Shown here in pieces: positions 53,504 through 61,641 of a DNA stretch of 64,000 nt. Source of the stretch: AWTP1-13 sp963814055. Its GTDB lineage: Bacteria; Pseudomonadota; Alphaproteobacteria; Rhizobiales; Hyphomicrobiaceae. Every line of letters begins with the position of its first letter. Within the stretch, counting starts at the first letter, position 1. The position numbers and the translations under genes were made by a program. The stretch spans positions 62,001 to 126,000 of the forward strand of contig CAWFBJ010000024.1 of assembly GCA_963814055.1 (NCBI GenBank). The letters are read 5' to 3'. Under the pieces are notes generated by a model. That model was not told the DNA's origin. It ran no database searches and worked only from the letters and a program-made list of their open reading frames with translations.

Positions 53504-54438
53504 CGGCCCTTCTTCAGCACGCGGGCGACGCTGTCCACGGTCATGAAGCTCACGCGGTGGTTGGACTCGATGGTAACGCCCGAGATGTGCGGCGTCAGGA
53601 TCACGTTCGGGATGCCGGCGAACACCTTGCCCGCTTCGGCCTTGATCGGCTCGTAGTCGAATACGTCGATCGCTGCACCGCCGAGGTGCCCGCTTTTCAG
53701 AGCCGCCGCGCACGCTGGCTCATCGACGATGCCGCCGCGGGCCGAGTTGATGAGGATCGCGCCCTTCTTCATGCGCTGCACCTGGGCCGCTCCGATCAAG
53801 CCCCGCGTTTCTGGACTAAGCGGGCAGTGGATGGTCACCACGTCGGACGTCGCCAGCAGCTCGTCGAGCGAAACCTTCGCGGCCACGTTCCAGTTCTCGT
53901 TGCCGTCGGGCAGATAGGGATCGCAGGCGATGACGCGCATCTCCAGCGCGCGAGCCTTGCGCGCGCTGGTGCTGCCGATGGAGCCGAGCCCGATGACGCC
54001 CAGCGTCTTGCCGGCCAGGTCCACGCCGCGTCCCAGTTCCTCGCGCGGCCATTCGCCGGCCACCAGACGATGCGTGTCGAGGTAGGCGCGCCCCCGCAGC
54101 AGGATCATCGCCATGGCGATGGCGTACTCCGACACCGACGTGGCATTCGCGCCGCGCGCCGAGCACACCTCGATGCCGCGCTTCTCGCATTCGGCGACAT
54201 CGATGTTGTCGAGGCCGACGCCCAGCCGGCCGACTACCTTCAGCTTGGGCGCCATCTCCAGCAGCGCCTTGTCTACCGGCGTACGGTTGCGCACGATCAG
54301 CCCCGGCAGGTCGCGCACCAGCTTCTCCAGATCGCTGCGCTTGTTCCACAGCTCGCGGTCCCAATGCACCGTGAAGTCCTTCTTGAGGACATCCACGGCG
54401 CCGGGCTCCAGAAACTCGGTGATGACGATGTCGGTCAT
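53500..54438 (-). CDS. slcC: (S)-sulfolactate dehydrogenase, D-2-hydroxyacid family
   Basis: 312 residues of the D-isomer-specific 2-hydroxyacid dehydrogenase family. The NAD site is LGVIGLGSIGSTSARKAR. LIVRNRTPVDKALL and VGRLGVGLDNIDVAECE are close to what I recall of SlcC of Chromohalobacter salexigens. The catalytic Arg is in NSARGGIVDE, and the Glu and His are in DVFDYEP and TPHISGVT. It oxidises (S)-sulfolactate to sulfopyruvate, and with ComC it inverts the stereocentre for SuyAB. It starts three bases after the enolase-type gene and overlaps comC. A related phosphoglycerate-type dehydrogenase is the alternative reading. Confidence 0.82.
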   Translation of the reverse strand: MTDIVITEFLEPGAVDVLKKDFTVHWDRELWNKRSDLEKLVRDLPGLIVRNRTPVDKALLEMAPKLKVVGRLGVGLDNIDVAECEKRGIEVCSARGANATSVSEYAIAMAMILLRGRAYLDTHRLVAGEWPREELGRGVDLAGKTLGVIGLGSIGSTSARKARALEMRVIACDPYLPDGNENWNVAAKVSLDELLATSDVVTIHCPLSPETRGLIGAAQVQRMKKGAILINSARGGIVDEPACAAALKSGHLGGAAIDVFDYEPIKAEAGKVFAGIPNVILTPHISGVTIESNHRVSFMTVDSVARVLKKGR

Positions 54439-54441
54439 GCT

Positions 54442-55617
54442 TCAATCTAACTCCAGTCGCTTGCGCATCTCGGCAAACATCTTGGGTCGCAGCTCCATGC
54501 CGATGCCCGGCGTATCGTGCAGCCGCACGTATCCATCCACGATCGTAATACTGTCCGCAAACCCGCCATAAGGCTGGAACACACCGGGATAGCTCTCCGA
54601 ACCGCCCGTCTGCAAACCGGCCGCGATGTTGAGCGCCAGCTGATGTCCGCCGTGCGGAATGAGCCGCCGCCGCGACCAGCCCATGGCCTCCACGGCTTCC
54701 ACGAAACGCAGGTACTCCGTCAGGCCGTAGCTCAGCGCCGGGTCGAGCTGCACCCAGTCGCGATCGGGCCGCATGCCGCCGTAGCGCAGCAGGTTCTTGC
54801 CATCGATGGTGGAGAACAGATTCTCGCCCGTCGCCAGCGCGCCGGCATAGCTTTCCGCTAGCACCGCGTTGAGCTGGAAATCCAACGGATCGCCCGGCTC
54901 CTCGTACCAGAACAGTCCGTAGGACTGGAAGGCCTTGCCGTAGGCCAGCGCCGTTTCGAGATCGAAACGCCCGTTGGCGTCGACGGCGACGTTCTCGCCC
55001 TTGCCGGCCACCTCGATGACCGCCTCGATGCGCTTGAGGTCGGTCGCCAGATCGGCGCCGCCGATCTTCATCTTCACCACCCTGTAGCCCTGGTCCTGGT
55101 AGCCGCGCATCTCGGCGCGCAGGCCTTCAAGCTCCTTGCCGGGGTAGTAGTAGCCGCCGCCCGGATAGACGAGGATACGTCTCGTCCGCCTGACCGCCGT
55201 TGAAGCGCTCGGCCAGCAGCTTCCACAGCGGTTTGCCGGCGATCTTCGCCACGGCATCCCATACCGCCATGTCGAGCCCGCCCGCCGCGTGCGCGCGGTC
55301 GCCGTGGCCGCCCGGCTTCTCATTGGTCATGAAGCATTTCCAGACCGCGAACGGGTCCAGGTTGCCGGCCTGTCTCGTCAACGAGGGATTTCGGGTCGGC
55401 CGCCATGATGCGCGGAATGAACCGATCGCGCAGGATGCCGCCCTGTGCATAGCGCCCGTTGGAGGTGAAGCCGTAGCCGATCACCGGCTTGCCATCGCGC
55501 ACCACGTCGGTCTCGACCGCGACCAGGCTCACCGTCATGGTCGAGAACGAAATGAACGCGTTGCGGATCTCGCGACGCTATCGGTGCCGTCGCCTCGCGG
55601 ATGCGGGTGATTTTCAT
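54442..55617 (-). pseudogene. tarD: D-tartrate-dehydratase-like enolase-superfamily gene with three +1 insertions
   Basis: The ATG at 55617 overlaps the GNAT stop. Reading needs frame changes at about 55567-55576, 55363-55372 and 55175-55184. Removing one base at each gives an unbroken protein of 390 residues, the length of D(-)-tartrate dehydratase of Bradyrhizobium. Recognisable segments are IRNAFISFSTMTVSLVAVETD, SNGRYAQGGILRDRFIPRI and NEKPGGHGDRAHAAGGLDMA. The general base is in VVKMKIGGADL, the metal ligands are in VDANGRF, WYEEPGD and TGENLF, and the histidine is in LIPHGGHQ. It would dehydrate D-tartrate or a similar hydroxy acid. It lies inside the sulfolactate operon. Assembly error is a serious alternative to real inactivation. 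Confidence 0.82.
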
Positions 55618-56207
55618 GCTGCGCCCTCCATGTCGGCGGCCCCGAGGTCGATACCAAACCTCAGCCGTACATCCTCGCCATAGTGTGGCTGCACGAATTC
55701 CTCCACGAAGCGTCCACCGTTGGCCTCTATCACGCGGGCCGAGGCGACGTTGCCCTTGTCGGTCGTGATTTCCACACTGGTGAGGCCCACCTCGCGCGCC
55801 ATACCGAGCATCTGTCGCAACGCCTCCGTTGCATATCCGCGCTGGCGCTTCCACGGCACGACAGCATAGCCGAAATGCCCAAGCACATGGCTCGGCAGTA
55901 CATCCGTCCCCGGCTGCCAGCGCAACCCGATCTGGCCGCAGAACGCGCCATCCCACATCCAGCGAACGCGGTTGGGCAGCTTCGGGATCTGCGAGCCGTC
56001 CGGCAGCGTGACCGTCCCACCTTGGCTCAACAGGGAGGCGATAAAGGCTGCGCCGTCCGATCGGATCGCCGCGAGGTGCTCGCTGCTCACGTCGCGGATG
56101 TTGTTGGGCGACCACCCGCGCTCAAGCGCCTCCGCATAAGCCGGCAAATATTCGACGCTGGGGTCAACAAGCTGCAGAGGAGTACGCGGTTCCGAGGCCC
56201 GCATCAC
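55614..56207 (-). CDS. GNAT-family N-acetyltransferase
   Basis: 197 residues. The acetyl-CoA site resembles other GNAT proteins (LGHFGYAVVPWKRQRGYATEALRQML), where Q/R-x-x-G-x-A is QRGYA. SVEITTDKGNVASARVIEANGG follows as the usual beta5-alpha4 segment. The first 80 residues carry a family extension with LVDPSVEYLPAYAEALERGW. It overlaps the start of the tartrate-dehydratase-like gene by four bases and so is in the sulfolactate operon. No acetylation step is known in that pathway, and its substrate is unknown. Confidence 0.85.
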   Translation of the reverse strand: MMRASEPRTPLQLVDPSVEYLPAYAEALERGWSPNNIRDVSSEHLAAIRSDGAAFIASLLSQGGTVTLPDGSQIPKLPNRVRWMWDGAFCGQIGLRWQPGTDVLPSHVLGHFGYAVVPWKRQRGYATEALRQMLGMAREVGLTSVEITTDKGNVASARVIEANGGRFVEEFVQPHYGEDVRLRFGIDLGAADMEGAA

Positions 56208-56283
56208 GCTTTCCCGTTGTCATCCTGGGCCTTTAGCCCGCTGTCCCAGCCATCCGCGAGCGCCAAGCAAAGAGGCAAGATGG

Positions 56284-56306
56284 ATCCCGGTGACAAGCAC
56301 CGGGAT
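56284..56306. repeat. short palindromic intergenic element
   Basis: ATCCCGGTG (56284-56292) pairs with CACCGGGAT (56298-56306) across five bases, a 9-bp stem with no T-run after it. The flanking GGCAAGATGGATCCCGG and GGGATAACG resemble dispersed palindromic repeats common between genes in Hyphomicrobiales. It separates suyB from the GNAT gene and could stabilise or attenuate the operon message. Confidence 0.5.
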
Positions 56307-56311
56307 AACCG

Positions 56312-57511
56312 TTAGGCGCTCCGATAGAGCTTCGTCATGACGAACTCGCGGTGCCCGAGCGCCTCCGCCGCGGTCAGCCGCCCGTTGGCCGTGCGGATGA
56401 TCATGTCGATCAGCGCATCGCCGGCCGTATCGAGCGTCAACTCGCGCCGCAGGACGCCAGACACGTCAACATCGATGTGCTCGGCCATGGTGCGGATCGT
56501 CTTCGGGTTACCCGAGATCTTGATCACCGGGACGATCGGGTTGCCGATGATGTTGCCCTGGCCCGTCGGGAAGGTATGCACCACGTATCCACCCGCCGCC
56601 ATCAACGTCACGCATTCCGCAGCCGCCGAGGACGTATCCATGTAGTACAGACCCGGCCCATCTTTCGGCGCTTCGGCCGGCTCCAGCACCTCGATGTACT
56701 TGCACTTGCGGCCGATCTTCTCGAGGTTGCCAAGCGCCTTCTCCTCGATGGTGGTGAGGCCGCCGGCGATGTTGCCCTTCGTCGGCTGGCTGTCTGAAAG
56801 GTCATCGACCTTATTGGCTTCGATCACCTCGTCCTGGTAGGCCTGGAATACCTTCATCCACTTCTCGCCGATCTTGGCGTTGATCGCGCGCGATTTGGCG
56901 ATGTGCTCAGCGCCGGTGATTTCGGACGTTTCGCCGAAACAGCCGTAGATGCCCTTGGGGATCAGCTTGTCGTACATGTTGCCGACAGTCGGACAGGACG
57001 ACAGTCCCGTCGTCGTGTCGCTCTCGCCGCACTTGGTCGAGACCCACAAGTCCTCGATGTCGCATTCCTCGCGCTCGAGTTCGGACGCCCACTGCACGAA
57101 TTCCTTGGCCTTGTAGGAGGCTTTGGCGATGATGGCGATGTCGCCATGGCCCTCGATACCGAAGCCGACCACTGGCTTGCCCGTCTTGGCGATGCCGTCG
57201 ACGACGCGCTTGGTCCAGCCGTCCTCGATGCCGATCACGACCACGGCGGCGACATTGGGATTGGAGCCGGTGCCGATCAGCGTGCGGAAATGCAGATCGA
57301 GATCGGCGCCGAACTGAAGCCGGCCGTAGGCATGCGGCAACGCCAGCGTGCCCTTGATGTTGTTGGCGACGGCCTCGCAGGCCGCGTTGGACAAATCGTC
57401 GAGCGGCAGAATGACGACGTGATTGCGCACGCCCACGCGGCCATTCTCGCGCCGCCAGCCACTGAAACTCAGGTTGCGCCGCGATTTTCCGCTCTTGGCT
57501 TTGGTTGCCAT
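56312..57511 (-). CDS. suyB: (R)-sulfolactate sulfo-lyase, large subunit
   Basis: 399 residues, UxaA/GarD-type C-terminal domain. It closely matches SuyB as I recall it: GVRNHVVILPLDDLSNAACEA, LPHAYGRLQFGADLDLHFRT, STKCGESDTTTGLSSCPTVG and ADVGV-type partner contacts. Close matches also occur in SQPTKGNIAGGLTTIEEKALG and FPTGQGNIIGNPIVPVIKI. The cysteines in STKCGES and LSSCPTVG are likely iron ligands. With SuyA it eliminates sulfite from (R)-sulfolactate to give pyruvate. The ATG at 57511 is 11 bases after suyA, with GGGAGG just before it. Confidence 0.93.
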   Translation of the reverse strand: MATKAKSGKSRRNLSFSGWRRENGRVGVRNHVVILPLDDLSNAACEAVANNIKGTLALPHAYGRLQFGADLDLHFRTLIGTGSNPNVAAVVVIGIEDGWTKRVVDGIAKTGKPVVGFGIEGHGDIAIIAKASYKAKEFVQWASELEREECDIEDLWVSTKCGESDTTTGLSSCPTVGNMYDKLIPKGIYGCFGETSEITGAEHIAKSRAINAKIGEKWMKVFQAYQDEVIEANKVDDLSDSQPTKGNIAGGLTTIEEKALGNLEKIGRKCKYIEVLEPAEAPKDGPGLYYMDTSSAAAECVTLMAAGGYVVHTFPTGQGNIIGNPIVPVIKISGNPKTIRTMAEHIDVDVSGVLRRELTLDTAGDALIDMIIRTANGRLTAAEALGHREFVMTKLYRSA

Positions 57512-57522
57512 AGGCCTCCCCC

Positions 57523-57810
57523 TCACCAGCGTTTCGTCTTGAGGTTCTGTACGTGGACATGCTCGCCCACGCCAACATCGGCAACCACCTTGCCGATGTC
57601 CTCACCGTATTTGATGACCGTGTCGCCCTTCTTGAGCGCCTTGAGGGCCACCTTGTGGCCGATCGGGATGTCGTGCTTCGCCTTGAGCTTCAGCGTGTCA
57701 TCAGTTTCGGTAACAACGCCCATCATCCCGGTGCCGGCCTTGAGACCCTCCACCACGACCACCCCGACATTGTCCTTGGGGCTATGAACTAGGAAATGCG
57801 GCACACTCAT
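57523..57810 (-). CDS. suyA: (R)-sulfolactate sulfo-lyase, small subunit
   Basis: 95 residues, a single SAF domain as in UxaA-family N-terminal units. It begins SVPHFLVHSPKDNVGVVVVE and ends VHVQNLKTKRW, very like SuyA of known sulfolactate degraders. DIPIGHKVALKALKKGDTVIKYGEDIGK contains the substrate-binding histidine region. It partners SuyB. It is the first gene of the minus-strand operon, and its promoter region (57811-57924) is shared with the divergent GntR regulator gene and contains a palindrome. Confidence 0.93.
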   Translation of the reverse strand: MSVPHFLVHSPKDNVGVVVVEGLKAGTGMMGVVTETDDTLKLKAKHDIPIGHKVALKALKKGDTVIKYGEDIGKVVADVGVGEHVHVQNLKTKRW

Positions 57811-57869
57811 GCGAACTCTGTCCTCTCACTATCCTCCGCGCACGCCTTGTGCGGCGCATGGCGCTCAAT

Positions 57870-57881
57870 TCTTATATAAGA
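57870..57881. promoter_or_regulatory. candidate GntR operator between suyA and the regulator gene
   Basis: TCTTATATAAGA is a perfect 12-base palindrome in the 114-base divergent promoter region. HutC-subgroup GntR regulators often bind short palindromes centred on TATA. Its place, about 60 bases from suyA and 44 bases from the regulator start, would let one dimer control both directions. No second copy was seen in the tctC promoter region, which has a different inverted repeat. Confidence 0.55.
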
Positions 57882-57924
57882 CTTGAGGATACTACATGAA
57901 AATTTTATCGAATGGGAGTGCGAA

Positions 57925-58647
57925 GTGAACCCCACCAAAAGTGATAAGCGCCCGCTCTATGCCCGGGTTTATGCCGAGCTCGTCGAGCGCATTCGCTCGG
58001 GCCGCTGGAAGCCCGGCCAGCTCATTCCCAACGAGTTCGAGATCGCGGCCGAATTCAGCGTCAGCCAAGGCACGGCGCGCAAGGCCATCGGCGCTTTGGC
58101 CGCCGAAAACCTGGTTGTGCGCCGGCAGGGCCGCGGCACGTTCGTTTTCGAGCACACCCCCGACGATATCATGTTTCGCTTTTTCAACCTGTTCGAGGAC
58201 ACCGGCGCCCGCATCGTCCCCCACAGCCGAAGCTTGAGGCGTACCCTCGGCAAGGCCAACCAGGCCGAGCGCAAGGCGCTCAAACTGCCGAAAAATGCCA
58301 ATGTCGTTCGCATCGATCGCATCCGTACCCGCAACCGCAAGCCGTTCATCACAGAATCGGCGTCTTTGCCCGAGGCTGCCTTTCCGGGCCTTGCAGATCT
58401 CGCCGAAATTCCCGACACCTTCTACGACATCTTCCAGAAGACCTACGGCGTGCTGGTGACGCGAACCGATGAACGCCTAACGGCCGCTGCTGCCGATGCC
58501 AAAGCGGCTCGGGAGTTCGGCATCGCCATAGGCACGCCGCTGATCAAGATCGACCGCGTCGCCTTCACCCTGGACGACCGACCGGTCGAGTGGCGCACCA
58601 GCCTGTGCCACCTCAAGCGCGCTCATTATCTCGCCCGCACGAGATGA
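57925..58647 (+). CDS. GntR-family regulator with UTRA domain
   Basis: 240 residues. The GTG at 57925 has GGGAG six bases upstream and begins NPTKSDKRPLYARVYAELVE. The winged helix (residues 10-75) contains LIPNEFEIAAEFSVSQGTARKAIGAL and VVRRQGRGTFV. The rest is a UTRA/HutC-type effector domain (FFNLFEDTGARIVPHSRSL, ERLTAAAADAKAAREFGI). It diverges from suyA and likely represses the sulfolactate operon until an intermediate is bound. It may also regulate itself. A regulator of this place is called SuyR in other bacteria, but families differ, so no symbol is assigned. Confidence 0.9.
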   Translation: MNPTKSDKRPLYARVYAELVERIRSGRWKPGQLIPNEFEIAAEFSVSQGTARKAIGALAAENLVVRRQGRGTFVFEHTPDDIMFRFFNLFEDTGARIVPHSRSLRRTLGKANQAERKALKLPKNANVVRIDRIRTRNRKPFITESASLPEAAFPGLADLAEIPDTFYDIFQKTYGVLVTRTDERLTAAAADAKAAREFGIAIGTPLIKIDRVAFTLDDRPVEWRTSLCHLKRAHYLARTR

Positions 58648-58758
58648 AGGCCGGGGCGGCATCCGGCGGCGACGACCTGGCTGCCCGCAACCTTGCGCGA
58701 ACATCTGTCTCGCCGCCACAGCCTCGTATAGCATGGTCGCACAAACGCAGGTGAGCCA

Positions 58759-59529
58759 ATGGCCGGCTATTCGATTTCACTCCACGGCAAGACAGCCCTG
58801 ATCACTGGAGCCTCCTCGGGCCTCGGGCAGCACTTCGCGCGAGTCCTGGCAAACGCGGGTGCCAAGGTTGTCCTTGCGGCCCGCCGCCTCGACCGCCTGC
58901 AGCAACTCGAAGCTGAGATCCGCGCGGAAGGTGGCCAGGCATTCGCCGTGGCCCTCGATGTCACCGACCGCGCCTCGATCGCCAAGGCTTTCGAAGCGGC
59001 GGAAGCTGCGCTGGGACCGGTCACGATCCTGGTCAACAATGCCGGCGTACCGGCCAGCTCCTATTTCCTTAAGACGAGCGAGAGCGACTGGCGCAGCGTG
59101 CTGGACGTCAATCTCGACGGCGTGTTCCGCGTCGGCCAGGAAGCGGCGCGGCGCATGAGCGAGACTGGCAACGGCGGCTCGATCATCAACATCGCTTCGA
59201 TCGCGGCGTTTGGCGTGCTGAAGGCCATCGCGGCCTATTCCGCGTCCAAGGCTGCGGTGGTCAGCCTCACCAAGTCCATGGCGCTGGAACTGGCGCGGGA
59301 CAAGATACGCGTCAATGCACTGGCGCCCGGCTACTTTTCCACGGAGCTGAACGATGCGTTCCTGACCAGCGATGCCGGCCGGCGGCTCCTGTCGCGGGTG
59401 CCGATGGAGCGTGCGGGCAGGGTGGAAGAGCTGGACGGCCCGCTGCTGCTGTTGGCTTCCGATGCGGGTGCCTTCATGACCGGCAGCGTCATCACCATCG
59501 ATGGCGGGCACATGCTGGCGATGGGTTGA
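58759..59529 (+). CDS. short-chain dehydrogenase/reductase
   Basis: 256 residues, classical SDR. The NAD(P) site is TGASSGLGQHFARVL, the NNAG motif is in LVNNAGVPASS, and the catalytic Ser and Tyr-Lys are in INIASIAAF and YSASKAAVV. An alanine-rich N-terminus suggests NADP-type binding with Arg in AARRLDRL. It precedes an acyl-CoA synthetase gene by 59 bases on the same strand. It probably oxidises or reduces a fatty or aromatic hydroxy compound in that operon; substrate unknown. Confidence 0.9.
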   Translation: MAGYSISLHGKTALITGASSGLGQHFARVLANAGAKVVLAARRLDRLQQLEAEIRAEGGQAFAVALDVTDRASIAKAFEAAEAALGPVTILVNNAGVPASSYFLKTSESDWRSVLDVNLDGVFRVGQEAARRMSETGNGGSIINIASIAAFGVLKAIAAYSASKAAVVSLTKSMALELARDKIRVNALAPGYFSTELNDAFLTSDAGRRLLSRVPMERAGRVEELDGPLLLLASDAGAFMTGSVITIDGGHMLAMG

Positions 59530-59588
59530 AATTTCACGTTCGTCTTTCACGGTTTCGCACCCGTGACACAGTAAGACAGGCATTCCAC

Positions 59589-61214
59589 ATGAACGCGGAC
59601 AGGCCCGAACTCAGGAAGCGTCCGGCGAATTTCGTGGCGCTGAGCCCGGTCAGTTTTCTGAAGCGGGCGGCCGATTTCTTCGGCGAGCGCACGGCGGTCA
59701 TTCATGGCGGCCGGCGTTTTACCTATCGGGAATTCTACGCGCGCGCCCGGCGGCTGGCGCACGCGCTTACCAAGGCCGGCATCAAGCGCGGCGACACGGT
59801 CGCCATCCTCGCCGCCAACACACCCGCCATGCTCGAAGCCCATTACGCAGCGCCGATGATCGGCGCGATCCTCAATCCCATCAACATCCGCCTCGATGCG
59901 CCGCTGATCGCGTTCTGCCTGGAACATGGTGAGGCCAAACTCTTTCTGGCCGATCGCGAATTCCATGGCGCAATTGCGCCGGCGTTGGAGAAACTCGGCA
60001 CCAGGCGGCCGATCGTCGTCGATATCGCCGATGCCGAGACCGCAGGCGCTCCGAGCTTTAGCGGTGTCGAGTACGAGAGCTTTATCGCCTCCGGCGATCC
60101 CGCCTTCGCCTACTCCGGTCCCGAGGACGAATGGGACAGTATCTGCCTACTCTACACCTCGGGCACCACGGGCAATCCGAAGGGCGCCGTCTATAGCCAC
60201 CGCGGTGCCTACCTCGGGGCTCTGGCCAACGCCTTCACCTTCAAGCTCGACCACAACAGCCGGTACCTGTGGACGCTGCCGATGTTCCACTGCTCGGGCT
60301 GGACCTATACTTGGGCCGTCACCGCAGCCGCCGGCACACATGTCTGCCTGCGCAAAGTCGAACCGCAGCGCATCTTCGACTCTATTGTCGAGAACCGCGT
60401 GACCCACATGTGTGGCGCGCCCATCGTGCTCAACATGCTGGTGCATGCCCCCGCGGAGGCAAAGCGGGCGCTGCCGCTGCGCACCAAGGTCGCCACCGGC
60501 GGCGCAGCGCCGCCGGCAGTTGTGATAGAGCGCATGGAGGCGATGGGCTTCGACGTTCTGCATCTCTACGGCACGACCGAGAGCTACGGACCCTCCACCC
60601 TTTGCCCGCCCATGCCGGAGTGGGCGGACCTCCCAAGCGAGCAGCGCTACGCACGGATGGCGCGCCAGGGTGTTCCCATCGCCGTCATCGAGCACATGGC
60701 GGTGGTCGATCCGCAAACCCTGGAGCCGGTCCCGAGAGACGGCGCGGCCATCGGCGAGATTGCACTGGCCGGCAACACGCTGATGAAGGGCTATCTCAAG
60801 AACGAGGCCGCCACCGACGACGCCTTTGCCGGCGGCATGTACCGCTCGGGCGATCTCGCCGCTTGGCATGCCGACGGCAGCATCGAGGTGAAAGATCGCT
60901 CCAAGGACATCATCATCTCGGGCGGCGAAAACATTTCCTCGCTCGAAGTCGAGGAAGTTCTGTACCGACATCCGCAGGTGATGGAAGCTGCTGTCGTTGC
61001 GCGCGCCGATCCCAAATGGGGTGAAACCCCGTGCGCGTTCGTCACGCTCAAGCCGGGTGGCGCCGCCTCAGAAGAAGACATCATCGCGTTCTGCCGCGCC
61101 AACATGGCCCGGTTCAAGGTGCCCAAGACGATTGTCTTCGGGCCGCTGCCCAAGACGTCGACCGGCAAGATTCAGAAATTCATCCTGCGCGACACGGCAA
61201 AAAACTTGCGCTGA
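59589..61214 (+). CDS. acyl-CoA synthetase, AMP-binding family
   Basis: 541 residues. The P-loop-like phosphate motif is YTSGTTGNPKGAVYSHRG near residues 188-205. YGTTESYGPSTLCP holds the A5 region, and YRSGDLAAWHADGSIEVKDRSKD and ENISSLEVEEVL are the later core motifs, ending with KTSTGKIQKFILR containing the catalytic lysine. It activates a medium-chain or other carboxylate to its CoA thioester. The start at 59589 is chosen because the longer frame overlaps the SDR gene. The operon with the SDR suggests beta-oxidation-like catabolism. Confidence 0.92.
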   Translation: MNADRPELRKRPANFVALSPVSFLKRAADFFGERTAVIHGGRRFTYREFYARARRLAHALTKAGIKRGDTVAILAANTPAMLEAHYAAPMIGAILNPINIRLDAPLIAFCLEHGEAKLFLADREFHGAIAPALEKLGTRRPIVVDIADAETAGAPSFSGVEYESFIASGDPAFAYSGPEDEWDSICLLYTSGTTGNPKGAVYSHRGAYLGALANAFTFKLDHNSRYLWTLPMFHCSGWTYTWAVTAAAGTHVCLRKVEPQRIFDSIVENRVTHMCGAPIVLNMLVHAPAEAKRALPLRTKVATGGAAPPAVVIERMEAMGFDVLHLYGTTESYGPSTLCPPMPEWADLPSEQRYARMARQGVPIAVIEHMAVVDPQTLEPVPRDGAAIGEIALAGNTLMKGYLKNEAATDDAFAGGMYRSGDLAAWHADGSIEVKDRSKDIIISGGENISSLEVEEVLYRHPQVMEAAVVARADPKWGETPCAFVTLKPGGAASEEDIIAFCRANMARFKVPKTIVFGPLPKTSTGKIQKFILRDTAKNLR

Positions 61215-61641
61215 CGAGTTTCAGCGTCTGGGCTGCTCGGGAACGTCGAGATCTTCGTTCAGCGGATGCTCGTTGCGCTTGTCGTATTGCCGGTCTTCCG
61301 GCCGCTCGCGCTGTTCACTGTCGCGCGTTGGAAGGGAGGCTTGGGCTTGGTGTCCCTTTGCGTAGGTGGCGGCTTTTTCTTATCCGTCATGGGCGGTTAT
61401 TCTGGATCGGTGCACCGTCAAAACGCGAGCGCTGAATGCGCGTTTCCGGAAAACCCATGCCCGGCTTGTAGAACAGCTGGTGAGATATTTTGGCAACGGC
61501 CCGGCTGGCCGGTCGCAGGAGGCCTCTTTCTTCCGCCGGATTGAAGCGTCACCCTAGGGGCCGCGAGTATGTCTGAGCACGCTCGCACGACCCGGCCGTC
61601 GCAGCGCGGCTATCGGGGCACTTTGCTGCGGAGACATGACA
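61215..61641. other. 427-base gap after the acyl-CoA synthetase gene
   Basis: Two short overlapping frames (61266-61544 and 61366-61557) are open but neither has a good ribosome site or family sign. One is hydrophobic at its N-terminus. The promoter of the metallophosphoesterase gene should lie in the last part. I see no RNA gene or terminator of strength. Confidence 0.35.

Noticed and set aside
61266..61544. Small hydrophobic frame after the acyl-CoA synthetase gene
   Set aside because: No ribosome site, and a competing frame overlaps it; kept only as a description of the gap.
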